DNA from: an uncultured Akkermansia sp.
GTDB lineage: Bacteria > Verrucomicrobiota > Verrucomicrobiia > Verrucomicrobiales > Akkermansiaceae
Length of the DNA: 64,000 nt
Reading direction: 5' to 3'
Assembly (NCBI GenBank): GCA_949296365.1
Contig: CASFPZ010000008.1
Location: 1 to 64,000, forward strand
The position numbers and the translations under genes are program-made. Shown in pieces: positions 13,591 to 21,977 of this stretch (the stretch's first letter is position 1; each line of letters opens with the position of its first letter). The notes beneath the pieces are model-generated. The model was not told the DNA's origin and did no database searches. It saw only the letters and a list, made by a program, of their open reading frames with translations.

Positions 13591-14148
13591 TTAAAGATCC
13601 TTTCCAATTAATTCACTCCCATGTTCTTTCCAGTAATCTTCTAACGCCTTGGTAACTCCGTTGTTTAAAACTCTAATTGCTTTGTCCGATAAACCAGAAG
13701 CATCATCATGAAACATAAAATAGCCTGCAATGAGGGATAATCCTCCTCCGGCGATAAGCAGCCCCAATGGTCCCAGCAGAGAACTTCCTGCAAAAAATGC
13801 TGTCACGGTTGCAATAATTCCCGCTCCCCAACCTAAAGCGAGACCAATAGCGCCTATAATGGCAGCAATCCCAGCTAGTCCAGAAAGTGTCCCCCAAGCC
13901 TTCTTGATCAGTTCCATCTTTCTTTTTTTATCAGGATCCAACACCGCCTCCGCCAGGTAACATGTAGCTTCTATCTTAGCAGGGACTTCATTAAACAATC
14001 TTATACATGTACTTTTCACTATAGAGCAGACGACCCTCATATCTAAATAATTCAGATATCGTTGATTCTCAGGCTTAGTGGCAATAATCTCTTGTACCTT
14101 GACTTCGATAATTCGCTGCATTCCTATTTTAAGTTGATCTAACGTCAT
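13591..14148 (-). CDS. Unrecognised small membrane protein, 185 residues
   Basis: First gene of a two-gene minus-strand unit with the 365-residue protein, 14 bases apart. I do not recognise it. Residues 1-80 are predicted helical and charged, with two cysteines near 41 and 48 and a third at about 63. Residues about 85-147 are almost entirely G, A, I and L, with two or three possible membrane helices and glycine-zipper spacing (GAIGLALGWGAGI). The last 35 residues are polar. There is no N-terminal signal peptide. The overall plan, charged helical head then glycine-rich hydrophobic body, is shared with its partner and also occurs in some pore-forming or phage-defence proteins. That resemblance is too general to assign a function. 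Confidence 0.7.
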   Translation of the reverse strand: MTLDQLKIGMQRIIEVKVQEIIATKPENQRYLNYLDMRVVCSIVKSTCIRLFNEVPAKIEATCYLAEAVLDPDKKRKMELIKKAWGTLSGLAGIAAIIGAIGLALGWGAGIIATVTAFFAGSSLLGPLGLLIAGGGLSLIAGYFMFHDDASGLSDKAIRVLNNGVTKALEDYWKEHGSELIGKDL

Positions 14149-14621
14149 TATCGTGTTCTTTCTATTGTTTTTTCTACATTACTCCCCTCCGGTATGCACA
14201 GGGTGAGGTATCGAAGTTACCAGAAACGTTTCACAGGACTGTTGCTACGCCATTCTCCCCCCTCTTCCGAGCAAGTTCTATACGCAGCACATACCGTATC
14301 GAATACGATTCAGATAACAAAGCCATGGCCTACAAAAAAAAAAAAACACTTTGTCAACATTTTCTCAATAAAAACACGTCATTCATAACTTTTCTTCCTT
14401 TTCCTTCGCTTCCAAAAAGATTTAGGTTCTTCCGTCTGTCACAGTTGATTTTGCAAGCCACATCTAGAAAATTAACCAAGGATTTTTCGACATGAGAACA
14501 AATTATTCTTTAGGATACCAGGGTTAACGGAGAAGAAGTTCCCTTCTTGGAAGAATCTATGACCTAAATGTCCGAATTTCAGCACGACTTTTGGGGCTCC
14601 CCAGGGTTAAAAGGAGAGATG
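14149..14621. other. Divergent intergenic region with long A-run
   Basis: About 470 bases between the unknown membrane pair (minus) and the DUF3472-like gene (plus). It holds an uninterrupted run of A near 14333-14346 within an A/T-rich stretch to about 14400. No tRNA, riboswitch or credible frame is seen; the longest frames have no protein-like character. Confidence 0.4.
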
Positions 14622-15533
14622 ATGTTCAAAACATGTTCGCTAGGTATGTTGGCGGTGTTTTCAATGAGCGCCATGGTGGCTTCTGCAATAACGCCGGATG
14701 AATTATCTAAGAGGCAATGCAGTTCCGTTCATCTGCGGCATGCGCCAATTGAACGCAACACGCAGGCTATTTACTTAACAGTGAAACCGCTTGAATCGGC
14801 CCATGGGACCTATTTTTGCGCGGCCAATATGGACAACAGTTATATTGGATTTCAAGAAATTGGGCCCAATCGCAAAGTTTTGATTTTCTCGGTTTGGGAT
14901 CCTATTGCACGCGGAGACGACCCCAATGCCATTCCTGAAAATGAACGGGTACAATGCGTCGAACAACATAAAAATGCCGAAATTGCCCGTTTCGGCGGTG
15001 AAGGCACAGGTGGACGCAGTCTTCTAGCTTATCCGTGGAACATTGGTGAGACCATGCAGTTCCTCGTCATCAATAAGCCGATTGATGAACAATTCAAGGA
15101 ACTGAGAGGTTACTTTTTCAACAACCATAGTAAACAATGGGAGTTGATTACCGCCTGGAAAACCCATCGAAGAGATGGCGAACTGTCTTACGCCGTTTCG
15201 TTCATTGAGGATTTTCGCCGTAATTACGAATCGACCAAACACGTACGCAAAGCGGAATTCGGACCGGGATTTAGTTGGAACGCTCAAGCAGGCTGGCAGC
15301 CATTTACATCAGCAACTTTCACGAAAGACCCAACCCCCTCTGAACACATCGCGGCAAGCGCCCTGCCCGACAAGCAAGCATTTTCCCTGCAAACAGGCGG
15401 CAACACCCAAATGGGAGAGTTCAAGGTTTGGGCCAGCCAATCGCTCCCCAAAGAAGCTATCAAGCAGCAAGAGCCACCCAAATCCGTGCAAGAACTAGTC
15501 AAAACGACTCTTGGCACTCAACCAACCAAATAA
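14622..15533 (+). CDS. Secreted DUF3472-like protein
   Basis: The longest frame starts at 14568, but a good SD (AAGGAG, 14611-14616) places the start at ATG 14622, with ATG 14619 as an overlapping alternative. This gives MFKTCSLGMLAVFSMSAMVASA, a standard signal peptide. The body (about 303 residues total) contains the GGEGTGGRS segment, near residue 125, and a following WNIGETMQFLVI strand, which I associate with DUF3472, a beta-rich domain of unknown activity in secreted proteins of glycan-degrading bacteria. The neighbour 50 bases downstream is an M60 peptidase on the same strand, and the two probably form a unit acting on host or algal glycoconjugates. Family assignment is from memory of the motif. 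Confidence 0.75.
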   Translation: MFKTCSLGMLAVFSMSAMVASAITPDELSKRQCSSVHLRHAPIERNTQAIYLTVKPLESAHGTYFCAANMDNSYIGFQEIGPNRKVLIFSVWDPIARGDDPNAIPENERVQCVEQHKNAEIARFGGEGTGGRSLLAYPWNIGETMQFLVINKPIDEQFKELRGYFFNNHSKQWELITAWKTHRRDGELSYAVSFIEDFRRNYESTKHVRKAEFGPGFSWNAQAGWQPFTSATFTKDPTPSEHIAASALPDKQAFSLQTGGNTQMGEFKVWASQSLPKEAIKQQEPPKSVQELVKTTLGTQPTK

Positions 15534-15584
15534 ATCATTCATCACTCTCGATCTAATCATTAGAGCAAATACCATTTTTAAGAT

Positions 15585-17324
15585 ATGAAACCATCTCTAC
15601 TCACATTGACCGCACTTTCATTAGCAGTTGTTTCATCTGCCATCATGCCCGCACAGGCACAATCGAGCACTTCGCCCCAAGCAGCAGCAACAGCAACTGA
15701 ACAGGAAGATCAATTCCACCGTCAATTTCGCGTCCAAAAGTACACCGCATACCCCCCCGTTGAACAGGTAGCCCGAGAACTCAAAACGAGCGGATACAAC
15801 CAGTTTGAAAATCCGACAGGTATTGTTTTCAGCGAAGGAGATGAGATTCAAGTCTCGGCGAAAGGTATTCCGGCCAATGTCGAAGTCAAGCTCCGCATTG
15901 TCAATTTTGGGGACGAGCATTGGGCAGACAGTTCCTACCAGCTCAAAAACGGGACCAACGCCATCAAAGTCAAAAATCGTGGTCACGGTTACATCAGTTA
16001 TTTCACGCCAGACTATGCAAAGGCGCCCGCTATTCAGATCAGCATCCAGGGGGGTAAAGCTAACGGGTATTTTGATTCTAGCATCCACACGAATAAGGAC
16101 TGGGAAAAACTGTTAAAAGGAGCCGTTTCCAACATCCTCGACATCAGAGGGAAGCGAGTTCAACTTGCCTATCCCGTTCCACAGTTGCTGAAAGAATGCC
16201 CCAAAGACGGGCTCGGGCTCATTAACCTATACGACCGCATTATTAGCATCGAGCAGGAAATCATGGGGCTCGACAAATACAAGCGTGTTCCCAAAAACCA
16301 CATGTTTGGGCGAGTCATCTGGAGAGGGTTCATGCACGCCGACGGGTTAGGCGCAGCATTTCACAACGACACCATGCGAGATCTCGCAAACATCGAACGC
16401 CTTACTCAAGGGCCTTGGGGGGTTGCGCATGAATTCGGGCACGTCAACCAAGTGCGTCCCGGCATGAAATGGGTCTCAACAACCGAAGTCACCAACAACA
16501 TTTACTCGATTTGGATTCAATATTTGCTCAATCCATCCTACATCAACCTGGAACAGGAACACCACAATGATGGGGAAGGTAACCACGTTGAAGGTGGCCG
16601 ATTCAACAGTTTTCTCCAGGCAGCCCTCATTGCCCACGAACAATGGCTCTGCCAAAAAGGCCCCGATAAGCTTAAAGATTATCAAAACGGCGGCGATCAC
16701 TTCGTCAAACTCTGCCCAATTTGGCAACTCATGCTCTATTGCAAAGCTGCTGGGAAAGGCAATCCCGACACATTCCCGGATATCTTTGAAATCGTCCGCA
16801 ACCAAAATGATGAAGGGATCTCCCACGGCCAGCACCAAATCAATTTCATGAAGAACGTCTGCGATGTCAACAAGCAAGATTTCACCGACTTTTTCAAAGC
16901 TGTTGGCATGCTTCAGCCTATCGACAAGGACATGGACGATTACAGCCGGGCTCAGTTAACGATTACCCAAAAACAATGCGATGATCTTGTTCAATACGCC
17001 AAAAAATATCCCAAACCCAAATCCCCGGTGATCTATTACATCACTTCAGGATCAGTCGACGCATTCAAAAACGAGCTTCCTATTTCTGGAACCTATGGAC
17101 AAGGTCTCACAACGGCCGATCACGCCATTAAGGTCGACAGCAACGCTTGGAAGAACGTTACTGTATTCGAAACCTATGCAGGCAACAAACTGACGAATAT
17201 TGCCATTGTAGGTACAGGATCCAAGGATCGCTCAAGTACACTCGTTCAATATCCACAAGGTTCCACTCGCATTGAAGCCGTAGCCTGGGACGGAACCCGC
17301 ACCCTCGTCACAGGTAAACGGTAA
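15585..17324 (+). CDS. Secreted M60-family (enhancin/mucinase-type) metallopeptidase
   Basis: A zinc peptidase predicted to cleave glycosylated proteins such as mucins. The signal peptide ends near AQAQS at residue 25. The N-terminal part up to about 190 is beta-rich and includes the peptidase family's accessory domain. The catalytic motif AHEFGH has zinc ligands H282 and H286 and catalytic E283; the third ligand is probably E301 in STTEVTNN, as in family M60. The C-terminal part, about 480-579, is a further beta domain. M60 proteins are known in gut mucin degraders, including Akkermansia and Bacteroides. The total of 579 residues fits the family. A strong terminator follows, so the DUF3472/M60 unit ends here. 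Confidence 0.9.
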   Translation: MKPSLLTLTALSLAVVSSAIMPAQAQSSTSPQAAATATEQEDQFHRQFRVQKYTAYPPVEQVARELKTSGYNQFENPTGIVFSEGDEIQVSAKGIPANVEVKLRIVNFGDEHWADSSYQLKNGTNAIKVKNRGHGYISYFTPDYAKAPAIQISIQGGKANGYFDSSIHTNKDWEKLLKGAVSNILDIRGKRVQLAYPVPQLLKECPKDGLGLINLYDRIISIEQEIMGLDKYKRVPKNHMFGRVIWRGFMHADGLGAAFHNDTMRDLANIERLTQGPWGVAHEFGHVNQVRPGMKWVSTTEVTNNIYSIWIQYLLNPSYINLEQEHHNDGEGNHVEGGRFNSFLQAALIAHEQWLCQKGPDKLKDYQNGGDHFVKLCPIWQLMLYCKAAGKGNPDTFPDIFEIVRNQNDEGISHGQHQINFMKNVCDVNKQDFTDFFKAVGMLQPIDKDMDDYSRAQLTITQKQCDDLVQYAKKYPKPKSPVIYYITSGSVDAFKNELPISGTYGQGLTTADHAIKVDSNAWKNVTVFETYAGNKLTNIAIVGTGSKDRSSTLVQYPQGSTRIEAVAWDGTRTLVTGKR

Positions 17325-17355
17325 TCAGAGGGGGTGGTTATTCCTCATCAATACC

Positions 17356-17394
17356 GGCGTGTCCTCAGGAGGGGGGGACACGCCTTTTATCTTT
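17356..17394 (+). terminator. Intrinsic terminator after the M60 peptidase
   Basis: A nine-base perfect stem (GGCGTGTCC, 17356-17364, with 17376-17384) followed by TTTTATCTTT, 31 bases past the stop codon. Confidence 0.9.
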
Positions 17395-17423
17395 AGGCGC
17401 CATGCCAGAAACAAGGTACAATT

Positions 17424-19028
17424 TCAGGCTTGACTTTTAAGTTGAGCAGCTACGGCTTCTGCAGTATGCAAACCATCCATAGCTGCGGAAACTATGCCAC
17501 CTGCGTAACCAGCCCCTTCGCCACATGGGTAAAGCCCCTCTATCTCGGGGTGTTGTAAAGAAGGAGATTCTCGAGGTATCCGCAAAGGCGAGCTCGTACG
17601 AGTTTCGCAACCCACAAGTTGAGCTTCTGGCCCAGAGAATCCGCGGATCTGCCGATTAAACAACTCGAGACCCTCTCGCATGCGCCACACGATGCCAGCT
17701 GGCAACAACTCGTGCAGAGGACACGATACAATCCCCGGTTCATAAGTCGAATTCAATAGTCGCGACGATATACGACCTTTCATAAAATCATCAGCAAGTT
17801 GAGCAGGCGCCTTTCGTTGACCGCCACCAGCTCGAGCTGTTTGTTGTTCGAGATTTTTCTGGTACATCATCCCCGAAAGGACTCCCCACTCTGATTCCAA
17901 TTCGGCTGAATCTTGAGGTTCCACAGTAACCACAAAACCAGCATTGGCATAGGGAGAGTCGCGATGTGACAATGACATGCCATTAACAACAACTTCATCA
18001 TCGTCCGTTGCAGCAGGTATAATGTACCCCCCCGGACACATGCAAAAGGAATGAACCCCACGATCGGCTATTTTCGTCGATAGAGCATACCGGGCTGCTG
18101 GCAATAAAGGATCCCGACGTTCTCCAGCTCTCAAATGATATTGGCTACGATCAATAAGATATTGAGGATGCTCTATACGAACCCCCATGGCGAAAGCTTT
18201 CTTTTGCAACAAAATCTTTTTCCCATGCAGCATGCGGTAAATGTCTCGAGCACTGTGCCCCGTAGCCAGTATCACAGCATCAGCCTCGAAGACGCGCCCG
18301 TCTGCGCACACAACCCCGCGCACAGAACGCTGGTTAGTCGATAGCAAAAGATCAGTTACGCGAGACTGAAAATGAACTTCGCCACCTGCCTGGAGAATAG
18401 ATTGGCGAATATTTTTAACAATTTGAGGAAGCAAGTCTGAACCCAAATGCGGATGAGCATCCGTCATCAACGCCGATGGAGCGCCATGACTGACAAAAAC
18501 TTGATAAATTTCCTGCACAGGCCCACGTTTCGTAGCTCGGGTGAACAATTTGCCGTCGGAAAATGTTCCAGCGCCCCCCTCCCCAAAACAGTAATTGGAT
18601 TCAGGATTAACCTCGCCCGACTTATGCAAATAGTCCAGATCGGCCCGGCGACTGTCCACATCTTTTCCTCTCTCGAGCACAACAGGCAGGATGCCACGAT
18701 CAAGACAGCGCAACGCCGCAAACATTCCCGCAGGCCCCATTCCGACAATGATCGCCTTGGGTGCATGGTCTGGCACATGAGAATACTCTCTGTGAATAGG
18801 CGGGAGCGGCGGCAAAGGCGAGTCCAGACCAACTTCCAATCGCAGCCGGAATTGGATAGGTTTGTGGCGAGCATCCAAAGATTCACGCAACAAACGCAAT
18901 TCGACAATACGCGCAGGTTCCACAGAAAGCGCTTCGGCAACAGCTTTGCGCCGCGCACGCTCCTTGCCCGCTAGTCGAAGAGGCAACAAGACATCAACAA
19001 TCAGAGGCTGAGGGACGTCGGCATTCAT
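17424..19028 (-). CDS. FAD-dependent oxidoreductase, COG2509 type
   Basis: A 534-residue flavoprotein of the widespread but poorly characterised COG2509 (uncharacterised FAD-dependent dehydrogenase) family. An N-terminal domain of about 85 residues precedes the dinucleotide fold IVGMGPAGMFAAL at about 93-105. Further family marks are the ERG following strand 2, the FGEGGAGTFSDGKL segment, ILATGHSARD, and the C-terminal GLYPCGEGAGYAGGI, which closes the FAD site. No signal peptide, so cytoplasmic. Its start overlaps the 3' end of the agmatine deiminase gene by four bases (19025-19028), so the two are translationally coupled. Substrate unknown. Confidence 0.92.
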   Translation of the reverse strand: MNADVPQPLIVDVLLPLRLAGKERARRKAVAEALSVEPARIVELRLLRESLDARHKPIQFRLRLEVGLDSPLPPLPPIHREYSHVPDHAPKAIIVGMGPAGMFAALRCLDRGILPVVLERGKDVDSRRADLDYLHKSGEVNPESNYCFGEGGAGTFSDGKLFTRATKRGPVQEIYQVFVSHGAPSALMTDAHPHLGSDLLPQIVKNIRQSILQAGGEVHFQSRVTDLLLSTNQRSVRGVVCADGRVFEADAVILATGHSARDIYRMLHGKKILLQKKAFAMGVRIEHPQYLIDRSQYHLRAGERRDPLLPAARYALSTKIADRGVHSFCMCPGGYIIPAATDDDEVVVNGMSLSHRDSPYANAGFVVTVEPQDSAELESEWGVLSGMMYQKNLEQQTARAGGGQRKAPAQLADDFMKGRISSRLLNSTYEPGIVSCPLHELLPAGIVWRMREGLELFNRQIRGFSGPEAQLVGCETRTSSPLRIPRESPSLQHPEIEGLYPCGEGAGYAGGIVSAAMDGLHTAEAVAAQLKSQA

Positions 19029-20080
19029 GCGACCGGAAGAACCATGGGTTGTTGCTGAGTGATGCAGTGGATAGCGCCCCCCTCCAAAGCCAACAGACGG
19101 GCGTCGACTCCAATAACCTGCTTCCCAGGAAAAACCTCGCGCAAGATACCAAGAGCCCGGTCATCAAGATGTTCCTGACAAAAGATAGGGACAATCACAG
19201 CATCATTGACAATCAAGAAATTGGCATAACTGGCAGGCAATTGTTCCAGTCGCCAATCAGCCATGCGAATAGGCTCTGGCATGGGCAGAGGTACAACTTC
19301 CACACGACTGCCGTCAACCGTCCGTAAATCTTGTAACCGCTCATTGTTCTCCGCCAAGGCCCAATAGTGAGGAGACGACGAATCAGGTTCCGTAATTGAC
19401 ACGACAGCGCTGCTATTGACGAAACGAACCATATCGTCAATATGGCCATCAGTATCATCCCCCTCAATGCCACGACCAAGCCAAAAAATTTGCCGTACCC
19501 CCAATTTGGTTCGCAATTCGTTTTCAATCTCCTGGCGCGACCAATCCGGATTCCTATTCGGATTCAACAATACAGCCTCTGTCGTCAATAACAATCCCTC
19601 GCCATTACCCTCAATTGCTCCGCCTTCCAATATCATGTCTGAATGCACAACAGAAACACCAACAGCCTTCGCCATAAGCTCCGGGATGCGATTATCCAAA
19701 TCCCACGGAGGGAATTTTCCCCCCCAGGCATTAAATTGCCAATCTAACGCTTGCAGGCCGCCAGTCTCGAGATCGCGAACAAATATGGCCCCATGATCCC
19801 GGCACCACACATCGTTAGTCGGGTGGTCAAAAAGTGTAACACGATCATGCGCTACCCCGGCGCGTTCCAATGCAACAGTAATAGAGGGATGCAGAATTTG
19901 CGCAGCATTGATGTGAACCCGCGCATGCGGGGCAATGGCCGCACAAACATTTCCATACACACCATCAAGTTTTTCCAAGCAACCTTTCCACAAATCGCCT
20001 CGGTGCGGCCATGAGAGCCAGACCGCTTCTTGAGGTTCCCATTCAGCAGGCCATCTTACCTGATTCTCCTGGCTTGTCAT
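19025..20080 (-). CDS. aguA: Agmatine deiminase
   Basis: Hydrolyses agmatine to N-carbamoylputrescine and ammonia, a step from arginine to putrescine in the cytoplasm. Family motifs are present: WPAEWEPQEAVWLSWPH at the start, NDVWCRDHGAIF, the GGKFPPWDLDN region, DDTDGHIDD with the catalytic histidine, and GGAIHCIT with the catalytic cysteine at residue 339. Length of 351 is normal for the family. The gene is coupled on both sides: its start overlaps the TIGR04138-like gene by four bases and its stop overlaps the flavoprotein start. No N-carbamoylputrescine amidase (aguB) is in the window. Confidence 0.95.
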   Translation of the reverse strand: MTSQENQVRWPAEWEPQEAVWLSWPHRGDLWKGCLEKLDGVYGNVCAAIAPHARVHINAAQILHPSITVALERAGVAHDRVTLFDHPTNDVWCRDHGAIFVRDLETGGLQALDWQFNAWGGKFPPWDLDNRIPELMAKAVGVSVVHSDMILEGGAIEGNGEGLLLTTEAVLLNPNRNPDWSRQEIENELRTKLGVRQIFWLGRGIEGDDTDGHIDDMVRFVNSSAVVSITEPDSSSPHYWALAENNERLQDLRTVDGSRVEVVPLPMPEPIRMADWRLEQLPASYANFLIVNDAVIVPIFCQEHLDDRALGILREVFPGKQVIGVDARLLALEGGAIHCITQQQPMVLPVA

Positions 20081-20475
20081 TTTTCGGATGAAGGGTTCGG
20101 TTTGAACGGCGCCTCTAACAATTCTTTCATGTTCATCGACTGGTCGAAATCGTGAAATGAATCAGAGTCGCTTTTACTAAAGACTTCCTCATCAATCAAG
20201 TTATACACAACATGCCCGACATCAATGTCTTTCTTGATGTTCCAGCTAGATAAAACAGTCCAGGCAAGTGGCCCATATTCTTTCAAAGCATAATCCACCA
20301 CCCCTTTCAGCAATTCCTGCCCTTTGAGATGACGCCCCATTCCGCCTTCTTGGCGAATCAAACGTTCCAATGAAAAATCCAACGCATCACGTACAAAATA
20401 ATAAGCTTCAGCGTCGTAGCACCGGTTACGGCTTACGATTTTATCAACAGCTTGGTCGAACGAAGTCGATTTCAT
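20077..20475 (-). CDS. TIGR04138/Minf_1886-family protein
   Basis: A 132-residue cytoplasmic protein. The pattern YDAEAYYFVRDALDFSLE, then RHLKGQELLKGVVDYALKEYGPLAWTVL and IGHVVYNLI-like segments, matches the conserved hypothetical family TIGR04138, which I remember as confined to Planctomycetes and Verrucomicrobia. Function unknown. It is the first gene of an overlapping three-gene operon with aguA and the flavoprotein. The last 35 residues are acidic and look disordered. It is useful mainly as a phylum marker. Confidence 0.8.
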   Translation of the reverse strand: MKSTSFDQAVDKIVSRNRCYDAEAYYFVRDALDFSLERLIRQEGGMGRHLKGQELLKGVVDYALKEYGPLAWTVLSSWNIKKDIDVGHVVYNLIDEEVFSKSDSDSFHDFDQSMNMKELLEAPFKPNPSSEK

Positions 20476-20696
20476 GAGTTACAACAAGGCTAACTATAAT
20501 AACATCTTGTTCTCGCTACAAGTAAGAACAAAAAATTCCACGTTGCCATGCGCGTCATCATGATTCTTTTGTTTTTTTGCGGAGAGAAATAGGGCCAACC
20601 GTCTGGATCATGACAAGAGTCGGTTGGAGAAAATTTCGCGGATATCGATTGATCCTAATCTTGCCATGCAGGGAGAATGTGGTAGTTTGTAGCCGA

Positions 20697-21977
20697 ATGA
20701 TGCATCGTCTTTTCCTGGTTTTTACAGGGGCTCTGCTAGGGATCCTGGGGATATCTTGTTCTCAGCATGTTCCCTTGCCTCCTGGGGCGCCGCCAATTGT
20801 TGCTCTGTCACCAATTGAAGGGCTACCTATGGCCTCTGTCTGGAATGAACAGAACAAACTGGAGTTAGGCGTCGATACCGGGGCCGTGCAAAAGGTCCTG
20901 CTCTTTTCCCCGACGGTAGAAGAACTCGGAGGGGAACTCCGCGGCAAAGATACCATTCAATCCACCAACCTCCCTATCTCTTTCAGTCTCAATGGCGAAC
21001 ATATTGAAGAAACTCCTGACGCAGTGATGGTCAAGACAGCCCCGTATGATGGATTACTGGGGTGGGCGGCTATCCGCCAATACATTTGGAATCTCAACCT
21101 TCCCACTGGAAAACACCATTTCTTCACGTCGCTACCCTCGCCAATTAAACGGTGGAACAAACTCAAACTTATTAAACATTCCGATTACGCACAAGTCGAC
21201 GATCCTAACGGCCGGACGGTAATCATCGATACCGGCGCACCCTACGCTCTCTACATTGCCCGCAAAGATTGGGAACGTTTCAAGCAGGATTATCCCGATG
21301 CGCCTGTTTCGGTCTACAGTGGGTATAGCCCAGCCGCTGGCGGATACTACGCGCACGAATGTATTTACATCTCGAGCTACCGACTAGGAAATCTCGTACT
21401 GCGAGACATTGTGGCTTGCGAAAGTTTTGCAGACAAAGACCTCCTCAATACCAACAGTGAAATTGACATTATGTTGGGCCTCGAAGCCTTCTTTCGCCGG
21501 GAAATCTGGCTCGACGGTCCCAACCATACCGTTTATTTCAGCGAACCGAGACGTCGACAATACCTCAGCACGCCTTTCAATCTTTCTGGTATCACCTTTG
21601 TGCCTGAGCCAGATGGTACTCCACCCTGTCGAGCCGTAGTAGCCCAGTGGTCAATCGCTTGGGAAGCCGGATTGCGAACAGGCGACCAGCTCGTATCAAT
21701 CAACGGACGACGCTTCCTTGATTATGCCGTACTTGATTACATCACTCTGCACGAAGGGGCCAAAGCCAAAATTGTCGTGCAACGCAATAACACCCTGATT
21801 ACGGCAGAATGGGTTGTCCCGCGGTTACCATCCCCTGGCGATTACCATCCTACGCCTGAAGCAGTCAGCCCAGAAGAATACGAACGTCTTAAACCAATCC
21901 ACGAACAACTAGACCAACTTAACAACATGCTATCGCAACCTTTTGAAAGCGATAGCCCCCAGAACACCCATGAATGA
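20697..21977 (+). CDS. Secreted two-lobed retropepsin-like aspartic protease with PDZ domain
   Basis: The frame opens at 20577, but ATG 20697 (or 20700) begins a signal peptide with a lipoprotein-like end (LGISC, cysteine 21), so the mature protein may be lipid-anchored. Two aspartic-protease lobes are visible in one chain: VDTGA with Asp60 and a closing LLGW motif near 120, then IDTGA with Asp178 and a closing IMLGLEAFF motif near 260. Each lobe has the DTG plus hydrophobic-glycine pair typical of retropepsins. From about 290 to 375 is a PDZ-like segment (AGLRTGDQLVSINGR). Most bacterial retropepsin-like proteins carry one lobe and dimerise. The stop overlaps the start of the next gene by eight bases. 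Substrate unknown. Confidence 0.8.
   Translation: MMHRLFLVFTGALLGILGISCSQHVPLPPGAPPIVALSPIEGLPMASVWNEQNKLELGVDTGAVQKVLLFSPTVEELGGELRGKDTIQSTNLPISFSLNGEHIEETPDAVMVKTAPYDGLLGWAAIRQYIWNLNLPTGKHHFFTSLPSPIKRWNKLKLIKHSDYAQVDDPNGRTVIIDTGAPYALYIARKDWERFKQDYPDAPVSVYSGYSPAAGGYYAHECIYISSYRLGNLVLRDIVACESFADKDLLNTNSEIDIMLGLEAFFRREIWLDGPNHTVYFSEPRRRQYLSTPFNLSGITFVPEPDGTPPCRAVVAQWSIAWEAGLRTGDQLVSINGRRFLDYAVLDYITLHEGAKAKIVVQRNNTLITAEWVVPRLPSPGDYHPTPEAVSPEEYERLKPIHEQLDQLNNMLSQPFESDSPQNTHE

Noticed and set aside
14194..14388. A 64-residue frame in the divergent gap after the membrane pair.
   Set aside because: Ends in a poly-A-coded lysine run and has no recognisable features.
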